Shown here: piece after piece, positions 8,920-17,983 of the stretch
Position numbering within the stretch: position 1 is the first letter of the stretch
Layout of the letters: each line of letters begins with the position of its first letter
Assembly (NCBI RefSeq): GCF_013256625.1
Contig: NZ_CP053909.1
Location: 1 to 64,000 of the forward strand
Reading direction: 5' to 3'
DNA from: Hymenobacter sp. BRD128
GTDB taxonomy: Bacteria; Bacteroidota; Bacteroidia; Cytophagales; Hymenobacteraceae
DNA length: 64,000 nucleotides
Notes under the pieces: model-generated
Databases searched by the model: none
What the model was told of the DNA's origin: nothing
What the model saw: only the letters and a program-made list of their open reading frames with translations
Program-made: the position numbers and the translations under genes

Positions 8920-9420
8920 ATGGCTTCTGGCCCCCTTTTGCTGCTGGTAGGGGTCCTGCTGCTGCTCGCGGCGGGGGGCTTCTGGGTAATTCGGCTGCAC
9001 CAGGAGCAGGCCGAATTACCGCTGCCCGTGGGTTTACCCGTCGGGCAGAATCATCACACGGTAGGAGAGTTTCACTACGTGCTCTCCGACTACCTCGACC
9101 AGAAAAAACAGCTGCGCGACAAGCAGCACGCCGAGGAGCACGCCCTGCGCATCGAGCGTCTGCGCCACCACGAGCAGTTCACCCAGCACCAGACCGAGCT
9201 GGCGGCCGAGCAGGCCCGGGACCAGGCGGCGTGGGAAGACAATAAGGAAGCTATCGCGCAGTGGCTGGCGCAGCAGCAGCAGGCCGACGCCGCGCTCAAC
9301 CCGGCCCCGCCGAGCCCGCCCGCGCCGCCCGACTTCCAGGAGGGCAGCCTGACGCCGGCCCGCCGGCGCAAGGCCATTTTTCAGCAACTCACGGCCGCGC
9401 CCGAAGCGCTGGCCGCCTAA
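8920..9420 (+). CDS. Small membrane-anchored coiled-coil protein, first gene of the tra operon
   Basis: This protein has 166 residues from ATG at 8920. One transmembrane segment at residues 5-25 (LLLLVGVLLLLAAGGFWVI) is followed by a long charged helix rich in His, Glu and Gln (YLDQKKQLRDKQHAEEHALR) and a Pro-rich linker near 135-145. No named family is recognised. Position at the head of the transfer genes, 57 bases before traE, suggests an accessory inner-membrane component of the mating apparatus. The start follows a T/C-rich leader with no Shine-Dalgarno sequence. Confidence 0.65.
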   Translation: MASGPLLLLVGVLLLLAAGGFWVIRLHQEQAELPLPVGLPVGQNHHTVGEFHYVLSDYLDQKKQLRDKQHAEEHALRIERLRHHEQFTQHQTELAAEQARDQAAWEDNKEAIAQWLAQQQQADAALNPAPPSPPAPPDFQEGSLTPARRRKAIFQQLTAAPEALAA

Positions 9421-9477
9421 GACTTTGGCTTTCCGGGCCTAGCCAACCCACTCACTCACTCCCTTTTTTCTTTTTTT

Positions 9478-9951
9478 ATGTTTACCTCTCCTTTTAAAGC
9501 AAGCGGCCTGGGTCGCTTCGCTACCGACCTGGCCGAGGCCGGGCGCGACAAAGCCGGCGAGCTGCTGCTCCAAGCCCAGGGCACGGCGCAGCGCCTGCCG
9601 CTGCTCAACCCGCGCACGCGCGGCGAGAAACTGCTGGCCCTGCTGCTGGTCATGATGATTAGCGCCCAGGAAGCCAATGCCCAGGCCGGTACCACGATTG
9701 TGGACCAGCTCAAGAACATCCGCACGCTGATTTACAACATCGTCAACGTGCTGTTTATCGTGTTTCTCTCGGTCGCGCTGATTCGCACGGCCAAGAAATT
9801 CATGTCGGGTGAGCCCGATGCCATGAGCAGCATCGGCTGGCTTATCGGCGGGGTGCTGCTGTGGTTTGGCTTCACTTACTTCAAGAAGGATATCCAGGGT
9901 AGCATGACCAGCTCGGCTGGTGGTGGTTTGGGTGGCCAGGACGGTCAGTAA
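9478..9951 (+). CDS. traE: TraE-like conjugal transfer protein (DUF4134)
   Basis: This protein has 157 residues. The core from about residue 50 is typical of DUF4134/TraE of CTnDOT-type systems, small VirB2/VirB3-like membrane proteins. It shows a hydrophobic signal-like segment ending in ANAQA, then IRTLIYNIVNVLFIVFLSVA, and a second membrane segment IGWLIGGVLLWFGFTYF with a Gly/Ser tail. The N-terminal 45 residues (FKASGLGRFATDLAEAGRDK) are longer than usual for the family. Start ATG at 9478 directly follows a long C/T tract. It lies 20 bases upstream of traF. Confidence 0.85.
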   Translation: MFTSPFKASGLGRFATDLAEAGRDKAGELLLQAQGTAQRLPLLNPRTRGEKLLALLLVMMISAQEANAQAGTTIVDQLKNIRTLIYNIVNVLFIVFLSVALIRTAKKFMSGEPDAMSSIGWLIGGVLLWFGFTYFKKDIQGSMTSSAGGGLGGQDGQ

Positions 9952-9971
9952 GCCGCGACCCTCGTTGTCCA

Positions 9972-10289
9972 ATGCGCTCATTTAAAAGCATTGAACGACC
10001 GGCCCAAATCCTCGGAATGAATCTGATGGATTTGGGCCTTGTCGTTGCTCTTTTGATTGGCGGGGTGATGCTGCTGGGGATTGCCAGCACGCTCGTCATG
10101 GTCCCCCGCTTCCTCTACACGCTGGTATTAGTCGCCGCCCTCGGGATGTTTTTCGCCCTGCGCTGGATGGCTAAAAACCGCCCCCCGGCTACCTCATGGG
10201 TTTTATCTCCTTCCATCTGGTGCAGCCCCGCCGCATTTCGCTGGGTGTCCCGTGCACCACTTCTCCCCCCCTGTCACGCATGTTCCTAG
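9972..10289 (+). CDS. traF: TraF-like conjugal transfer protein (DUF4133), frame broken near the end
   Basis: The N-terminal 72 residues fit DUF4133: a short cytoplasmic FKSIERPAQILGMNLMDLG, then two membrane segments (VVALLIGGVMLLGIASTLV and FLYTLVLVAALGMFFAL). After a C6 run at 10181-10186 the listed frame becomes atypical. The -1 frame instead reads the expected family C-terminus (PPGYLMGFISFHLVQPRRI) and then runs without a stop into traG. Either an indel at the C6 run hides a TraF-TraG fusion, or slippage joins them. TraF is a VirB3-like partner of the TraG ATPase. Confidence 0.8.
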   Translation: MRSFKSIERPAQILGMNLMDLGLVVALLIGGVMLLGIASTLVMVPRFLYTLVLVAALGMFFALRWMAKNRPPATSWVLSPSIWCSPAAFRWVSRAPLLPPCHACS

Positions 10290-12901
10290 CCAGAAGCAAA
10301 ACCGAAGCATTCGACACGGTTAACCCGGTCTATGCTATTGAGGACGATAAAGTAATTTTTAAGGATGGGCGCGTGGGTATCGGGTTTCTCGTCCACAGCC
10401 CGGAGATGGAAAGCTGGAGCCGACCGCTCTACGAGCAGGCGCAGACAACGCTGGCCGGCCTGCTCAAGCACCTGCCGGCCCACACCATCATTCAGAAGAC
10501 CGACGTGTATTACCACGGCGCTTCCATTGCGGTGGAACCGGAAGATAAATTCTTTACCACCCGGCAAAAGCAGAAATTTCTCGACCAGCAGGTGCTGCAC
10601 CACAAAAGCTACCTGTTTCTGAGCTTTGCGCCGGCGACCGCCAAGAAAGCTACCCCAGTGAATGCCCTGAATGCGCTGGTCGTCCGCGCGGGCCAGGCAG
10701 TTAAGAAAAACCCCTTCGCGGATATTCCCGAAACGCTGGAAATCGCGGCGCGCAGTGCGTCGGAAGTGGTTTCTACCCTCCGCAGCCTGTCGGGGGTCGC
10801 CGTCGAGCAACTACCTGAGCAAGCGCTTACCGACCTCTACGCCCAGTATTTCAACCTCAGCTTCCAGCACCCGGAAAAGGAGCCGAACCGCGAAATCAGC
10901 AACACCCGCGCCGGGTTGCTCGTCGGCGAGCACATGGTGAACGTGATTAGCATGACGGGGCAGGGGTCACAGGCCGTGCCGGTGGTGGCCAACACCTACA
11001 ACGTGGTGAGCCCCATGCTCTATTCGCTCACCCACTTTCTGAACTTCCCGCACGTGACAACGCAGGCCGTGATGGTGACCGATACCCGGAAGGAGCTGAA
11101 GGCGCTCGACAACGACCGCAAAATCAACGACTCGCTGGGCGTATTCGCCAGTCAGGACAACACGGTGCGCGTGGAAGAGCTGCAAAACTTCACGGCCGAG
11201 GTGCGCGCCGCAAACAAGGCCCTCACGAAGCTGCACGTCTCGGTCCTGCTCTGGGAGCGCGACAACGACCTGCGGAAAGAGCGCGTGGACCTTACGATGA
11301 CTGCCTTCCGGCTCATGTTCGGCGCGGAAGCCGTCGTGGAAAGCGCCCAGGGCCTGCACATGTTCTTTGGCCTGGTGCCGGGCAACGCCTACCAAATCCC
11401 CGACCGCTGGATAATTACTTCCGCCGACCGGGCCGCCTGCTACCTGCACTGGACGACTACCTACCGGCCGGACCCCCGGGGCGACCTGATTTGCGACCGC
11501 TTCGGCCAGCTCGTGCGCGTCAACCTGTTTAACACGGCTAATCAGAACATGAACGGCCTGATAATCGGACCATCCGGGTCGGGTAAAAGCTACACCTTCG
11601 GCTACTTCATCGTGCAGCGCCACGAGCGCGGGGCCCGGCAGATTCTCATCGACAACGGGGGTACTTACCGCAACGTGGTGCAGTTCCTGACGGGCCCGGA
11701 CTTTGACAAGTGCTACCACGAATACGACCCGGAAAATCCGATTGCCTTCAATCCATTTCTGGTTGCCCGGGAGGCAAACGGCCGGTGGGAGTACAATTCG
11801 CAAAAGCAGCTGTTCCACCTGGCGCTGTTTGCCCTGCTGCTGAAAAAGCCGATGGCGGGCGGCGGGAGCGCCGTGGGCCTTTCCAAGCCGGAAGAGGCAC
11901 TTATCAGCCGGATGCTGATTGCCTACTACGCCTACCTCAACAAGCTGCCGGAGCTAGGCCAGGCCGATGAAGTATTTCCGGGAATGCAGTCGTTTTACGA
12001 CTACGCCAAAGCCCGGGACCAACACCTGAGCAGCGCGGAGTACGATAAATCCGATGAGCGCCTGGTGCAGGAGCGGGCTCAGTACGTCAAGGACGGGCGC
12101 TTGCTGGACATGCACCAGTTTTTTACGATTATTGAGCAGTTCGTGGCCGGCGGTCGGTACGCGACGGTATTTAACGCCCGGCAAGACAAGGACTTGAGCG
12201 AGCATCAGCTTATTTGCTTTGACCTCAAGCAGGTGAAGGAGGATGCTACGCTCTACCCCGTCGTCGGCCTGCTCATTACCCAGCTCAGCGTTGACTTGTT
12301 TGCCAAGTTTCCCGACGCGGTGAAATTCATCGCCCTCGACGAAGCCTGGTCCTTGCTGGCCGGCTTGCAGGAGTTCATCGAGTCGATGTACCGGACAATC
12401 CGCAAGCTCAACGGCTCGGTTACCATCATCACCCAGGGCAGCGCCGACGTGGTCGATTCGCCCATCGCCACGGCCATTATGGCCAACACCAATAACATTA
12501 TCATCCTGCGCCACAAGCCGGGCCGCGAGTTGGAGCGCTTGCAGGAAGACATGGGCTTTTCGGCCCACGAAATGGATTTGCTGCGCTCGATGCGCGACCT
12601 GCCGGAAGGCCGCGAGCTGTTCATCAAGCAGGAAACGCGGGGAAAAGTATTCAGCCTCTCCGCCGCCATGCAGCTCGACCCCATCCTGACCTCGACGGCC
12701 TGGCAGCGCAATTACCTTAACCGCCTTATTGCCGAGGCCAACCTGCAACAGCGCATCATCGCCCGCGACGAAGCCGGCCGGCTCGTGCTCGATGCGGAAG
12801 GCAAAGTAACCTACCACACGGTTATCGTGCCCCGCCTGGGCCTGGCCGTGGACCGGTACGTGGAGGCCAAGCGCACGAAAACGGGCCCCTTCGCGCTATG
12901 A
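10280..12901 (+). CDS. traG: TraG-type conjugation ATPase (VirB4 family)
   Basis: The start chosen is ATG at 10280 (MFLARSKTEAF), giving 873 residues; the frame is open back to 10196 and contains the lost TraF tail. TraG/VirB4 ATPases power assembly of the type IV secretion channel at the inner membrane. A Walker A motif GPSGSGKSYT lies at about residues 429-438, and a Walker B-like FIALDEAWSLL at about 682-692. Downstream, ITQGSADVVDSPIA and RELFIKQETRGK match the C-terminal ATPase core. The stop overlaps the traJ start (ATGA, 12898-12901), indicating translational coupling. Confidence 0.93.
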   Translation: MFLARSKTEAFDTVNPVYAIEDDKVIFKDGRVGIGFLVHSPEMESWSRPLYEQAQTTLAGLLKHLPAHTIIQKTDVYYHGASIAVEPEDKFFTTRQKQKFLDQQVLHHKSYLFLSFAPATAKKATPVNALNALVVRAGQAVKKNPFADIPETLEIAARSASEVVSTLRSLSGVAVEQLPEQALTDLYAQYFNLSFQHPEKEPNREISNTRAGLLVGEHMVNVISMTGQGSQAVPVVANTYNVVSPMLYSLTHFLNFPHVTTQAVMVTDTRKELKALDNDRKINDSLGVFASQDNTVRVEELQNFTAEVRAANKALTKLHVSVLLWERDNDLRKERVDLTMTAFRLMFGAEAVVESAQGLHMFFGLVPGNAYQIPDRWIITSADRAACYLHWTTTYRPDPRGDLICDRFGQLVRVNLFNTANQNMNGLIIGPSGSGKSYTFGYFIVQRHERGARQILIDNGGTYRNVVQFLTGPDFDKCYHEYDPENPIAFNPFLVAREANGRWEYNSQKQLFHLALFALLLKKPMAGGGSAVGLSKPEEALISRMLIAYYAYLNKLPELGQADEVFPGMQSFYDYAKARDQHLSSAEYDKSDERLVQERAQYVKDGRLLDMHQFFTIIEQFVAGGRYATVFNARQDKDLSEHQLICFDLKQVKEDATLYPVVGLLITQLSVDLFAKFPDAVKFIALDEAWSLLAGLQEFIESMYRTIRKLNGSVTIITQGSADVVDSPIATAIMANTNNIIILRHKPGRELERLQEDMGFSAHEMDLLRSMRDLPEGRELFIKQETRGKVFSLSAAMQLDPILTSTAWQRNYLNRLIAEANLQQRIIARDEAGRLVLDAEGKVTYHTVIVPRLGLAVDRYVEAKRTKTGPFAL

Positions 12902-14028
12902 ACACGCTGCTGCTTGATTCGGGGTCGGGGCTGTTGACCTCCACCGCCTTCCAGACCGCGCTGCACAACTCGACGGTGCAGATGGTGACTATCTGCCAGA
13001 ACTACATTACGCCCATTGCCCTGGTCATTGCTATGCTCACCAGCATCGGCCGGGGCTACCTGACCGGCGCCTCGCTCCGGATGGACCTGTCGCCCATTAT
13101 TCGCGGGGTCGCCATCTGGGTAGCCCTGGCCTATTACATGGAATGGGTGCAGCTGCCCTACCAGGGCGTCGAGGGCATTATCTCGGCCATGCACACGGCC
13201 AGCGGCGGCGCTACCGGCGTTGGTTCCGCGCTCTACCAAACCCTGCACACCAGCGGCTGGCAGAGCGCCACCCCGGCCCCGGGCCAGGTCGGCACGGCCA
13301 ATCAGATGATTGACAACAATCCCAGCTTTTTCTCGCAAGCCTGGGATATGATTCAGAATTTCAACATCATGTCGCTCATCACCCGCTTCGTGACCAATGC
13401 CACGATTGAGCTGGTGCGCCTGGTGTTTCTGTTCGTGCGGCAATTCGTGCTGGGCTTCATTATTATGGCCGGCCCTTTCGCGATGAGCCTGGGCATCATC
13501 CCGGCCTTCTCGCAGCTCTTCAAGCACTGGCTCCAAAACTACTTCTCGGTGCTGCTGTGGGGGGTCACGTTTTCGATGCTCGACATGCTCTATTCCTACT
13601 GGAGCCAGAGCCAGAACCTGGGCAGCGGCGGCTCGGTGGGCGCCGCGGTTACCGAAGCCATCGGCGTGCAGCAGCTCGTTTACACCGTGAGCTTTCTGGT
13701 GTTGTACTGCATGGTGCCCTACCTGACCAGCCTGGTTATCGGCGGCTCGGCTACCCAGGGCTTCTTCGGGGCATTTGCCGGGGTGGCCACCGGCGCGGCC
13801 ACGGCCGCTGCCGGGGTGGCTACCGGCCAGCCCGGCGGCTTTGCCCAGGCGGTCGGCCGGGCCGTGAACAGCTCGGCCAGCGGCAGTACGGGTGGCGGCA
13901 GCGGCGCGGCCGCGCCGGCCGCCGCTGCCGCCGCTGCCGCCCCGCCGGCTGCCAGCTCGGGCAGCGATGCCGCCGGCCTCCCCGCCCTCGCGGCTCCGGT
14001 CCCCTCGGCGGCGCTTTCCGTCAATTAG
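12898..14028 (+). CDS. traJ: TraJ conjugal transfer polytopic membrane protein (VirB6-like)
   Basis: This protein has 376 residues starting within the traG stop. About six hydrophobic segments are visible, including YITPIALVIAMLTSIGRGYL, IIRGVAIWVALAYYM, LVFLFVRQFVLGFIIMAGPF and VYTVSFLVLYCMVPYL. The GPFAMSLGIIPAFSQLFKHW stretch and the WLQNYFSVLLWGVTFSML segment are typical of Bacteroidetes TraJ. The last 110 residues are a low-complexity Ala/Gly/Ser/Pro tail, unusually long for the family. TraJ is thought to form the inner-membrane pore of the transfer channel. Confidence 0.9.
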   Translation: MNTLLLDSGSGLLTSTAFQTALHNSTVQMVTICQNYITPIALVIAMLTSIGRGYLTGASLRMDLSPIIRGVAIWVALAYYMEWVQLPYQGVEGIISAMHTASGGATGVGSALYQTLHTSGWQSATPAPGQVGTANQMIDNNPSFFSQAWDMIQNFNIMSLITRFVTNATIELVRLVFLFVRQFVLGFIIMAGPFAMSLGIIPAFSQLFKHWLQNYFSVLLWGVTFSMLDMLYSYWSQSQNLGSGGSVGAAVTEAIGVQQLVYTVSFLVLYCMVPYLTSLVIGGSATQGFFGAFAGVATGAATAAAGVATGQPGGFAQAVGRAVNSSASGSTGGGSGAAAPAAAAAAAAPPAASSGSDAAGLPALAAPVPSAALSVN

Positions 14029-14177
14029 CCGCCTTCCCTACCCCGGTCCGGGCGCCCCTTTTTCCCCCACGGCCTGGAGCAGCTGCGGGGGCGGTGGGGA
14101 GAAAGTAAGCCCCGCTGGCCGCCCATTCACCCTTTTTTTCTTGTCAGTACCTAACCCGGCTTCGCGCCACCCTTTTT

Positions 14178-14903
14178 ATGAGTGAAGTAAAAAATTTAGC
14201 TAAATCCTTTACCTCCATGCAGTTTCTGACCGTGCTCAGCGCGGTTACCATGCTGGTTATCGCCACTTTGGCCGGCTTCATGACCGCTCACGCCTACGAG
14301 GTCAGCGGCCGCCGCGTCTACGTCGTAGGCCCCGGCGGCACGTTTTCGGCCCTGCTCGCGGCCCCGGAAGCCCACACCGAATTCGAGGTGCGCAACCTGG
14401 TGCGGCAGTTCATGCAAACCATGTATGCCCACGACCAGTACACCTTCAAGCAGCACCTCGACGCGGCCCTGCCCCTGATTGATGATACGGACGGGCGCCG
14501 CATCTACGCCGGGTTTAAAAAGGGCCAGGTTTTCGAGAATTACGTGCACTACGGCGCCCGGCAGGTCCTCGACGTGGATAGCATCGTGCTGCAACTTAAG
14601 AAGCGGCCGTTCATGGCCACGGCCTACTGCCGGCAGCGCATTTTTATGGGGGACCAGCAGAGTGCCCCGACCGGCCTGGCCGCGCACTTCAACCTGATTG
14701 AGGTAGACCGCAGCGAGAAGAATCCCTACGGCTTGCAGCTCACCAACTTCGACTACCTGCCTTACGCGCCGCCCGTCTCGAAGGAAGAACAGGACTTCTT
14801 GAAGTCCCAGGCCGCTGAGCGCGCCACGAAAATCGCCGCGCTCAAGGCCGCGGCCGGCGCTACGGCGGCCCCGCCCGCGCCCAAACCGGCTCCGGCCGAA
14901 TAA
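14178..14903 (+). CDS. traK: TraK conjugal transfer protein (VirB8-like)
   Basis: This protein has 241 residues. An N-terminal cytoplasmic stretch is followed by one membrane anchor (residues about 17-37, LTVLSAVTMLVIATLAGFM) and a periplasmic domain. Family features include EFEVRNLVRQFMQTMYAHD, the DDTDGRRIYAGFKKGQVFEN block and a late NPYGLQLTNFDYLPY. The tail is Ala/Pro/Lys-rich. TraK is the VirB8 counterpart that nucleates the inner-membrane complex. The 149-base gap before it contains no gene; a T-rich tract precedes the ATG. Confidence 0.9.
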   Translation: MSEVKNLAKSFTSMQFLTVLSAVTMLVIATLAGFMTAHAYEVSGRRVYVVGPGGTFSALLAAPEAHTEFEVRNLVRQFMQTMYAHDQYTFKQHLDAALPLIDDTDGRRIYAGFKKGQVFENYVHYGARQVLDVDSIVLQLKKRPFMATAYCRQRIFMGDQQSAPTGLAAHFNLIEVDRSEKNPYGLQLTNFDYLPYAPPVSKEEQDFLKSQAAERATKIAALKAAAGATAAPPAPKPAPAE

Positions 14904-14936
14904 GCCTCCCCCCACCTCTTATTTCCAACTACTGCC

Positions 14937-16043
14937 ATGAGATTCCGGCTCTCCTGCCTTCTGCTCGCGGCCGCGCTGGCTACCCAGTTCGCCTACGGCC
15001 AGGCCCTGCCCTCGATTTCCAGCCCGCGTTACCCGCCCGCCACCGTGAGCGCCCCGGCCCCGCCCGCCCCGGTGCTGCTGCGCCCCTCCCCGGAGCAGCT
15101 CAAGCGCGAGCAGCGGGGACTGGCCAAGCCGACCGCGCCCTACGATGCCACGATGCCCTCGGATATGATGGTCAAAGTGGCCGTCTCGGACAGCTCCACT
15201 ACCTACCTGGTTTTTCCCGAAGGCGTGAGCCTGGTGGACGTGGGGATGCTCAATAATTACCTCGTGAAGATTGAAAACAATGCCGTGTTCGTGCGGGCGC
15301 GCCGGCCCGGCGCCCCGCCTACGCCCATCATGGTTCGGCACGGCGCGCGCTACTGGCTTGGGCAGATAGTCTACGTGAAGAGTCCGGTTATGATGCTCTA
15401 CGACTTCCAGAAGGGGGGCAACATGGCGCCCAACGGCGATGGCACCTACGGTCCCCGGCACTACGGCCAAGCGCGCTACGAGCCCGGCCCCTATAGTTAC
15501 CTGGGGCAAACGCCGGCGCCCGGGGGGGAGGGCGCGAGCGGCCCCCAAATGCCGGAAAATGAGCTTGCGCTCGACAAAGAGGCTGAAAAGAAAGTACGGG
15601 TTGATTCCCGGCTCAGTCTGCTCAATCGCCAGGGCGAGGACCACCACGCGGTCGCCGTGCTCGACAACGACTTGGTGCTGTCACTAGCCAATGTGCGCAA
15701 CGACAAGGATTTCACGTACTTCCGCTTCAAGCTGGTGAACGGCACGGCCATCGACTACAACGTGGACTTCTGCGATTTTCAGCTGGTCGAGAACAGCCAG
15801 GGCCGGCTCTTTTCCAAAAAGAAGAACGAGGCGCGCCGGGCCCTGGTGGCCGTGGGCGGGCGCCCCAACCAAACGATTGCCGGCAATACGACCGGGTACC
15901 TGCTCTACGCGGTGCCGCTGTTTGCCGCCACCAATCAAGGCCACCTGGCCGTGCTACTGCGCGAGAAGTTCGGGGCCCGCGCCCTGGCCCTCAACCTGCC
16001 CTCCCGCCTTATCAACCAGGCGCCGTCGCTGCGCCTTAACTAA
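14937..16043 (+). CDS. traN: TraN conjugal transfer protein (DUF4138, VirB9-like)
   Basis: This protein has 368 residues with a signal peptide (LSCLLLAAALATQFAYGQA). A beta-rich N-domain (VSDSSTTYLVFPEGVSLVDVG) is joined by a Gly/Pro linker to the DUF4138 domain (NDKDFTYFRFKLVNGTAIDY, DFCDFQLVENSQGRLFSKKK). TraN is the periplasmic/outer-membrane VirB9-like core subunit that contacts TraM. In CTnDOT the order is traM then traN; here traN precedes traM, a small rearrangement. It ends 8 bases before the traM start codon. Confidence 0.9.
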   Translation: MRFRLSCLLLAAALATQFAYGQALPSISSPRYPPATVSAPAPPAPVLLRPSPEQLKREQRGLAKPTAPYDATMPSDMMVKVAVSDSSTTYLVFPEGVSLVDVGMLNNYLVKIENNAVFVRARRPGAPPTPIMVRHGARYWLGQIVYVKSPVMMLYDFQKGGNMAPNGDGTYGPRHYGQARYEPGPYSYLGQTPAPGGEGASGPQMPENELALDKEAEKKVRVDSRLSLLNRQGEDHHAVAVLDNDLVLSLANVRNDKDFTYFRFKLVNGTAIDYNVDFCDFQLVENSQGRLFSKKKNEARRALVAVGGRPNQTIAGNTTGYLLYAVPLFAATNQGHLAVLLREKFGARALALNLPSRLINQAPSLRLN

Positions 16044-16051
16044 TTCTAGTG

Positions 16052-16237
16052 ATGGCTGACCAAGATGATTACGCGGCGCACGCCGCCGCTGAAGACGAGC
16101 CCACCCCCTACGCCGCGCCAGCGGACGAAGCCCTTTTTCCCCCTGCGCCTACCCCCAAACCCCCGGCCAGAAGGTTACCAAATTCGTGCGGAAGCACTGG
16201 ATTCTGTGCCTGGTGGGGCTGGCCGTGCTGGGCGTAG
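16052..16237 (+). CDS. N-terminal segment of TraM in a shifted frame
   Basis: ATG at 16052 (a GTG lies just before) opens MADQDDYAAHAAAEDEPTPY, an acidic Ala/Pro-rich cytoplasmic tail typical of TraM N-termini. The frame is coherent to PTPKPP and then becomes Cys/Trp-rich nonsense. The neighbouring frame picks up with GQKVTKFVRKHWILC, which is the expected juxtamembrane sequence. The switch falls in the C-rich stretch 16151-16165, so this is one gene with 16186-17529. Confidence 0.6.
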   Translation: MADQDDYAAHAAAEDEPTPYAAPADEALFPPAPTPKPPARRLPNSCGSTGFCAWWGWPCWA

Positions 16238-17529
16238 GGGCCCTAGTGGCTTACGTAGCCGTGCTGCAAGGGCAGCTCTCGGCTAGCCAGGACCCTACGG
16301 CGGCCGCTACCGAGAATATTAGCCGCCATTTGCCCAAGGCTAATACGACCGATGCCGTCGCCCCGTCCGCGACGGAGAGCATGGACCAGAAAGCGCGCGC
16401 CGAGAAAGACCTGGCCCCCACGCGCGCCGGCCTCTCGGCCGATAGCCTGAATGCGCTGAATGCCACGGCCGCGGCTACCCAGGCGCCCCCGGCACCGGCA
16501 ATGCCCATTGATACGGCCGGCCGCGTCCAGGCGCTGCGGCAAAAAGAGCGGAAGCGGAAGCAGCGCATTAACCGCCAGTCGCTGGCCCGCGAGGCGCACC
16601 GGCGCAACGTGGACACGGTCACCGTTACGGAGCGCAATCCCAGCACGGGTGCCTATGAGTCGCGCACGAAGACCGTGCAGCGGCAAGCCACTTCCGCCGG
16701 CCGGCCCCCGCGCGATGCCAAGCTGCCGCTCTACGCCCCGGACGGGGTACCCTACGAGGATAACGAGGAAGTCAACCGCATGCTGGCCGCCGCCCCGCCC
16801 CAGGCCCGGGAAGTGTACGAGCAGATGACGGGGCACCGCTACCGGCCGGTACCGCAAAAGCCCAGCGTGGACCAGCTCAAAGGCGTCCTGGCCGCCACCC
16901 CCGGCCTGGACGGCTTCTTTACGGTCAAGCTGCGCAAGGCCGATGGCACGGCGGCCGAGGAGAAGCCCGTTGACGTGTTTTTCAAGTGCCAGATTAACGG
17001 GGCCCAGCGCGTCGTATCGGGGTCGGTCGTGATGCTGCGCTTAACCGAAGATGCGGTGCTCGATGGCCGCACGTTCCCGAAAAATCTGCTTTTCGCCGGC
17101 GTCGCGCAGGTCGGGAGCAACAACGTGAACATTACCATTGACCGCCTGGGCCCGGCCCGGGTCGCCTGCCAGCTCTACGATTATAATTACATGCCCGGCA
17201 TCATGATTGACCCCGGCAAGCGGGCCCCGCTGGACCCCGGCGCGGCGCAGTTTCAGAACAGCATGCGCACCTCGGCCACGTCGGAGCTGACCTCGGCCAT
17301 CGACCGCTCCGCCAGCGCGGCCAACTCACTGCCCGGCATCAGCGCGCGCGTGGGCTCCAGCCTCCTGACCCGTATCCCGCGCAAAACGCCCAAGCTGCGG
17401 GAAATTCTGCTGCCGGACGGCTACCCGGTGCTGCTCACCAGCGGCAGCCGGGCCGCCGGCGCTACGGCGGCCGAAACTTCTTCCTCGACGACCAACGGCG
17501 CGCCGTTGCCCATTCTGCTGAACCGGTAG
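16186..17529 (+). CDS. traM: TraM conjugal transfer protein (VirB10-like)
   Basis: The formal start is a GTG at 16186 (447 residues), but the true N-terminus probably begins at 16052 in the frame interrupted at 16151-16165. One membrane segment (ILCLVGLAVLGVGALVAYV) is followed by a long disordered Ala/Thr/Pro and Lys/Arg region. The TraM domain follows, from about residue 225 (FFTVKLRKADGTAAEEKPVD, VSGSVVMLRLTEDAVLDG, NLLFAGVAQVGSNNVNITID). TraM spans the envelope like VirB10 and binds TraN. The C-terminus ends in a Ser/Thr/Ala tail. Confidence 0.9.
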   Translation: MRKHWILCLVGLAVLGVGALVAYVAVLQGQLSASQDPTAAATENISRHLPKANTTDAVAPSATESMDQKARAEKDLAPTRAGLSADSLNALNATAAATQAPPAPAMPIDTAGRVQALRQKERKRKQRINRQSLAREAHRRNVDTVTVTERNPSTGAYESRTKTVQRQATSAGRPPRDAKLPLYAPDGVPYEDNEEVNRMLAAAPPQAREVYEQMTGHRYRPVPQKPSVDQLKGVLAATPGLDGFFTVKLRKADGTAAEEKPVDVFFKCQINGAQRVVSGSVVMLRLTEDAVLDGRTFPKNLLFAGVAQVGSNNVNITIDRLGPARVACQLYDYNYMPGIMIDPGKRAPLDPGAAQFQNSMRTSATSELTSAIDRSASAANSLPGISARVGSSLLTRIPRKTPKLREILLPDGYPVLLTSGSRAAGATAAETSSSTTNGAPLPILLNR

Positions 17530-17569
17530 TTGCCCCATTTTTCCCTTCCCTAACCCCCTTTCAACCCGT

Positions 17570-17983
17570 ATGAACCTGTACGTCCGAAAGCATGCCCGGC
17601 GCCTCACGGCCCTGGGCCTGACCGCCGCCCTACTGTGCGGCGCGCCGCCCCAAAGCGCGCAAGCGCAATTCATTGTGAACGACCCGCTGCACATGGGCGT
17701 CCACATTAGCAATTTCGCCACCCAGCTCAAGGAATGGTACGACACGGTGCAGAATTTCGGCGTCATTCAGGATGCGCGCAATATCGCCGGGGTCGCCAAC
17801 ACCATTCACACCCAGGTCAAAGACCTGACCGGGAATATTAAGGACCTGACCTCGGCGGGCCTGGATTTGCAAAAGCAGATTCAGAGTGATTTGAAAAAAG
17901 TGCAGGGCCTGGCCAACCTCAAGTTGAGCAACCCCGTCGAGCTGTACGCCCAGGTGGCGGGCCTGCTTCAGGGGGCAGCGTGA
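17570..17983 (+). CDS. VirB5/TraI-like periplasmic conjugation protein, N-terminal half
   Basis: This protein has 137 residues with a signal peptide (LTALGLTAALLCGAPPQSAQA) and a mature helical region starting QFIVNDPLHMGVHISNFAT. That layout resembles the start of DUF4141/TraI and VirB5/TrbJ proteins, followed by amphipathic coiled helices (KDLTGNIKDLTSAGLDLQKQ). The stop overlaps the next frame by four bases. A G5 run (17971-17975) sits exactly at the junction, so the two frames may be one protein of about 310 residues. VirB5-like proteins are minor pilus-tip or adhesin components. Confidence 0.7.
   Translation: MNLYVRKHARRLTALGLTAALLCGAPPQSAQAQFIVNDPLHMGVHISNFATQLKEWYDTVQNFGVIQDARNIAGVANTIHTQVKDLTGNIKDLTSAGLDLQKQIQSDLKKVQGLANLKLSNPVELYAQVAGLLQGAA

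Noticed and set aside
10967..12817. Minus-strand open frames opposite traG
   Set aside because: They have the same composition artefact; traG motifs on the plus strand are unambiguous.
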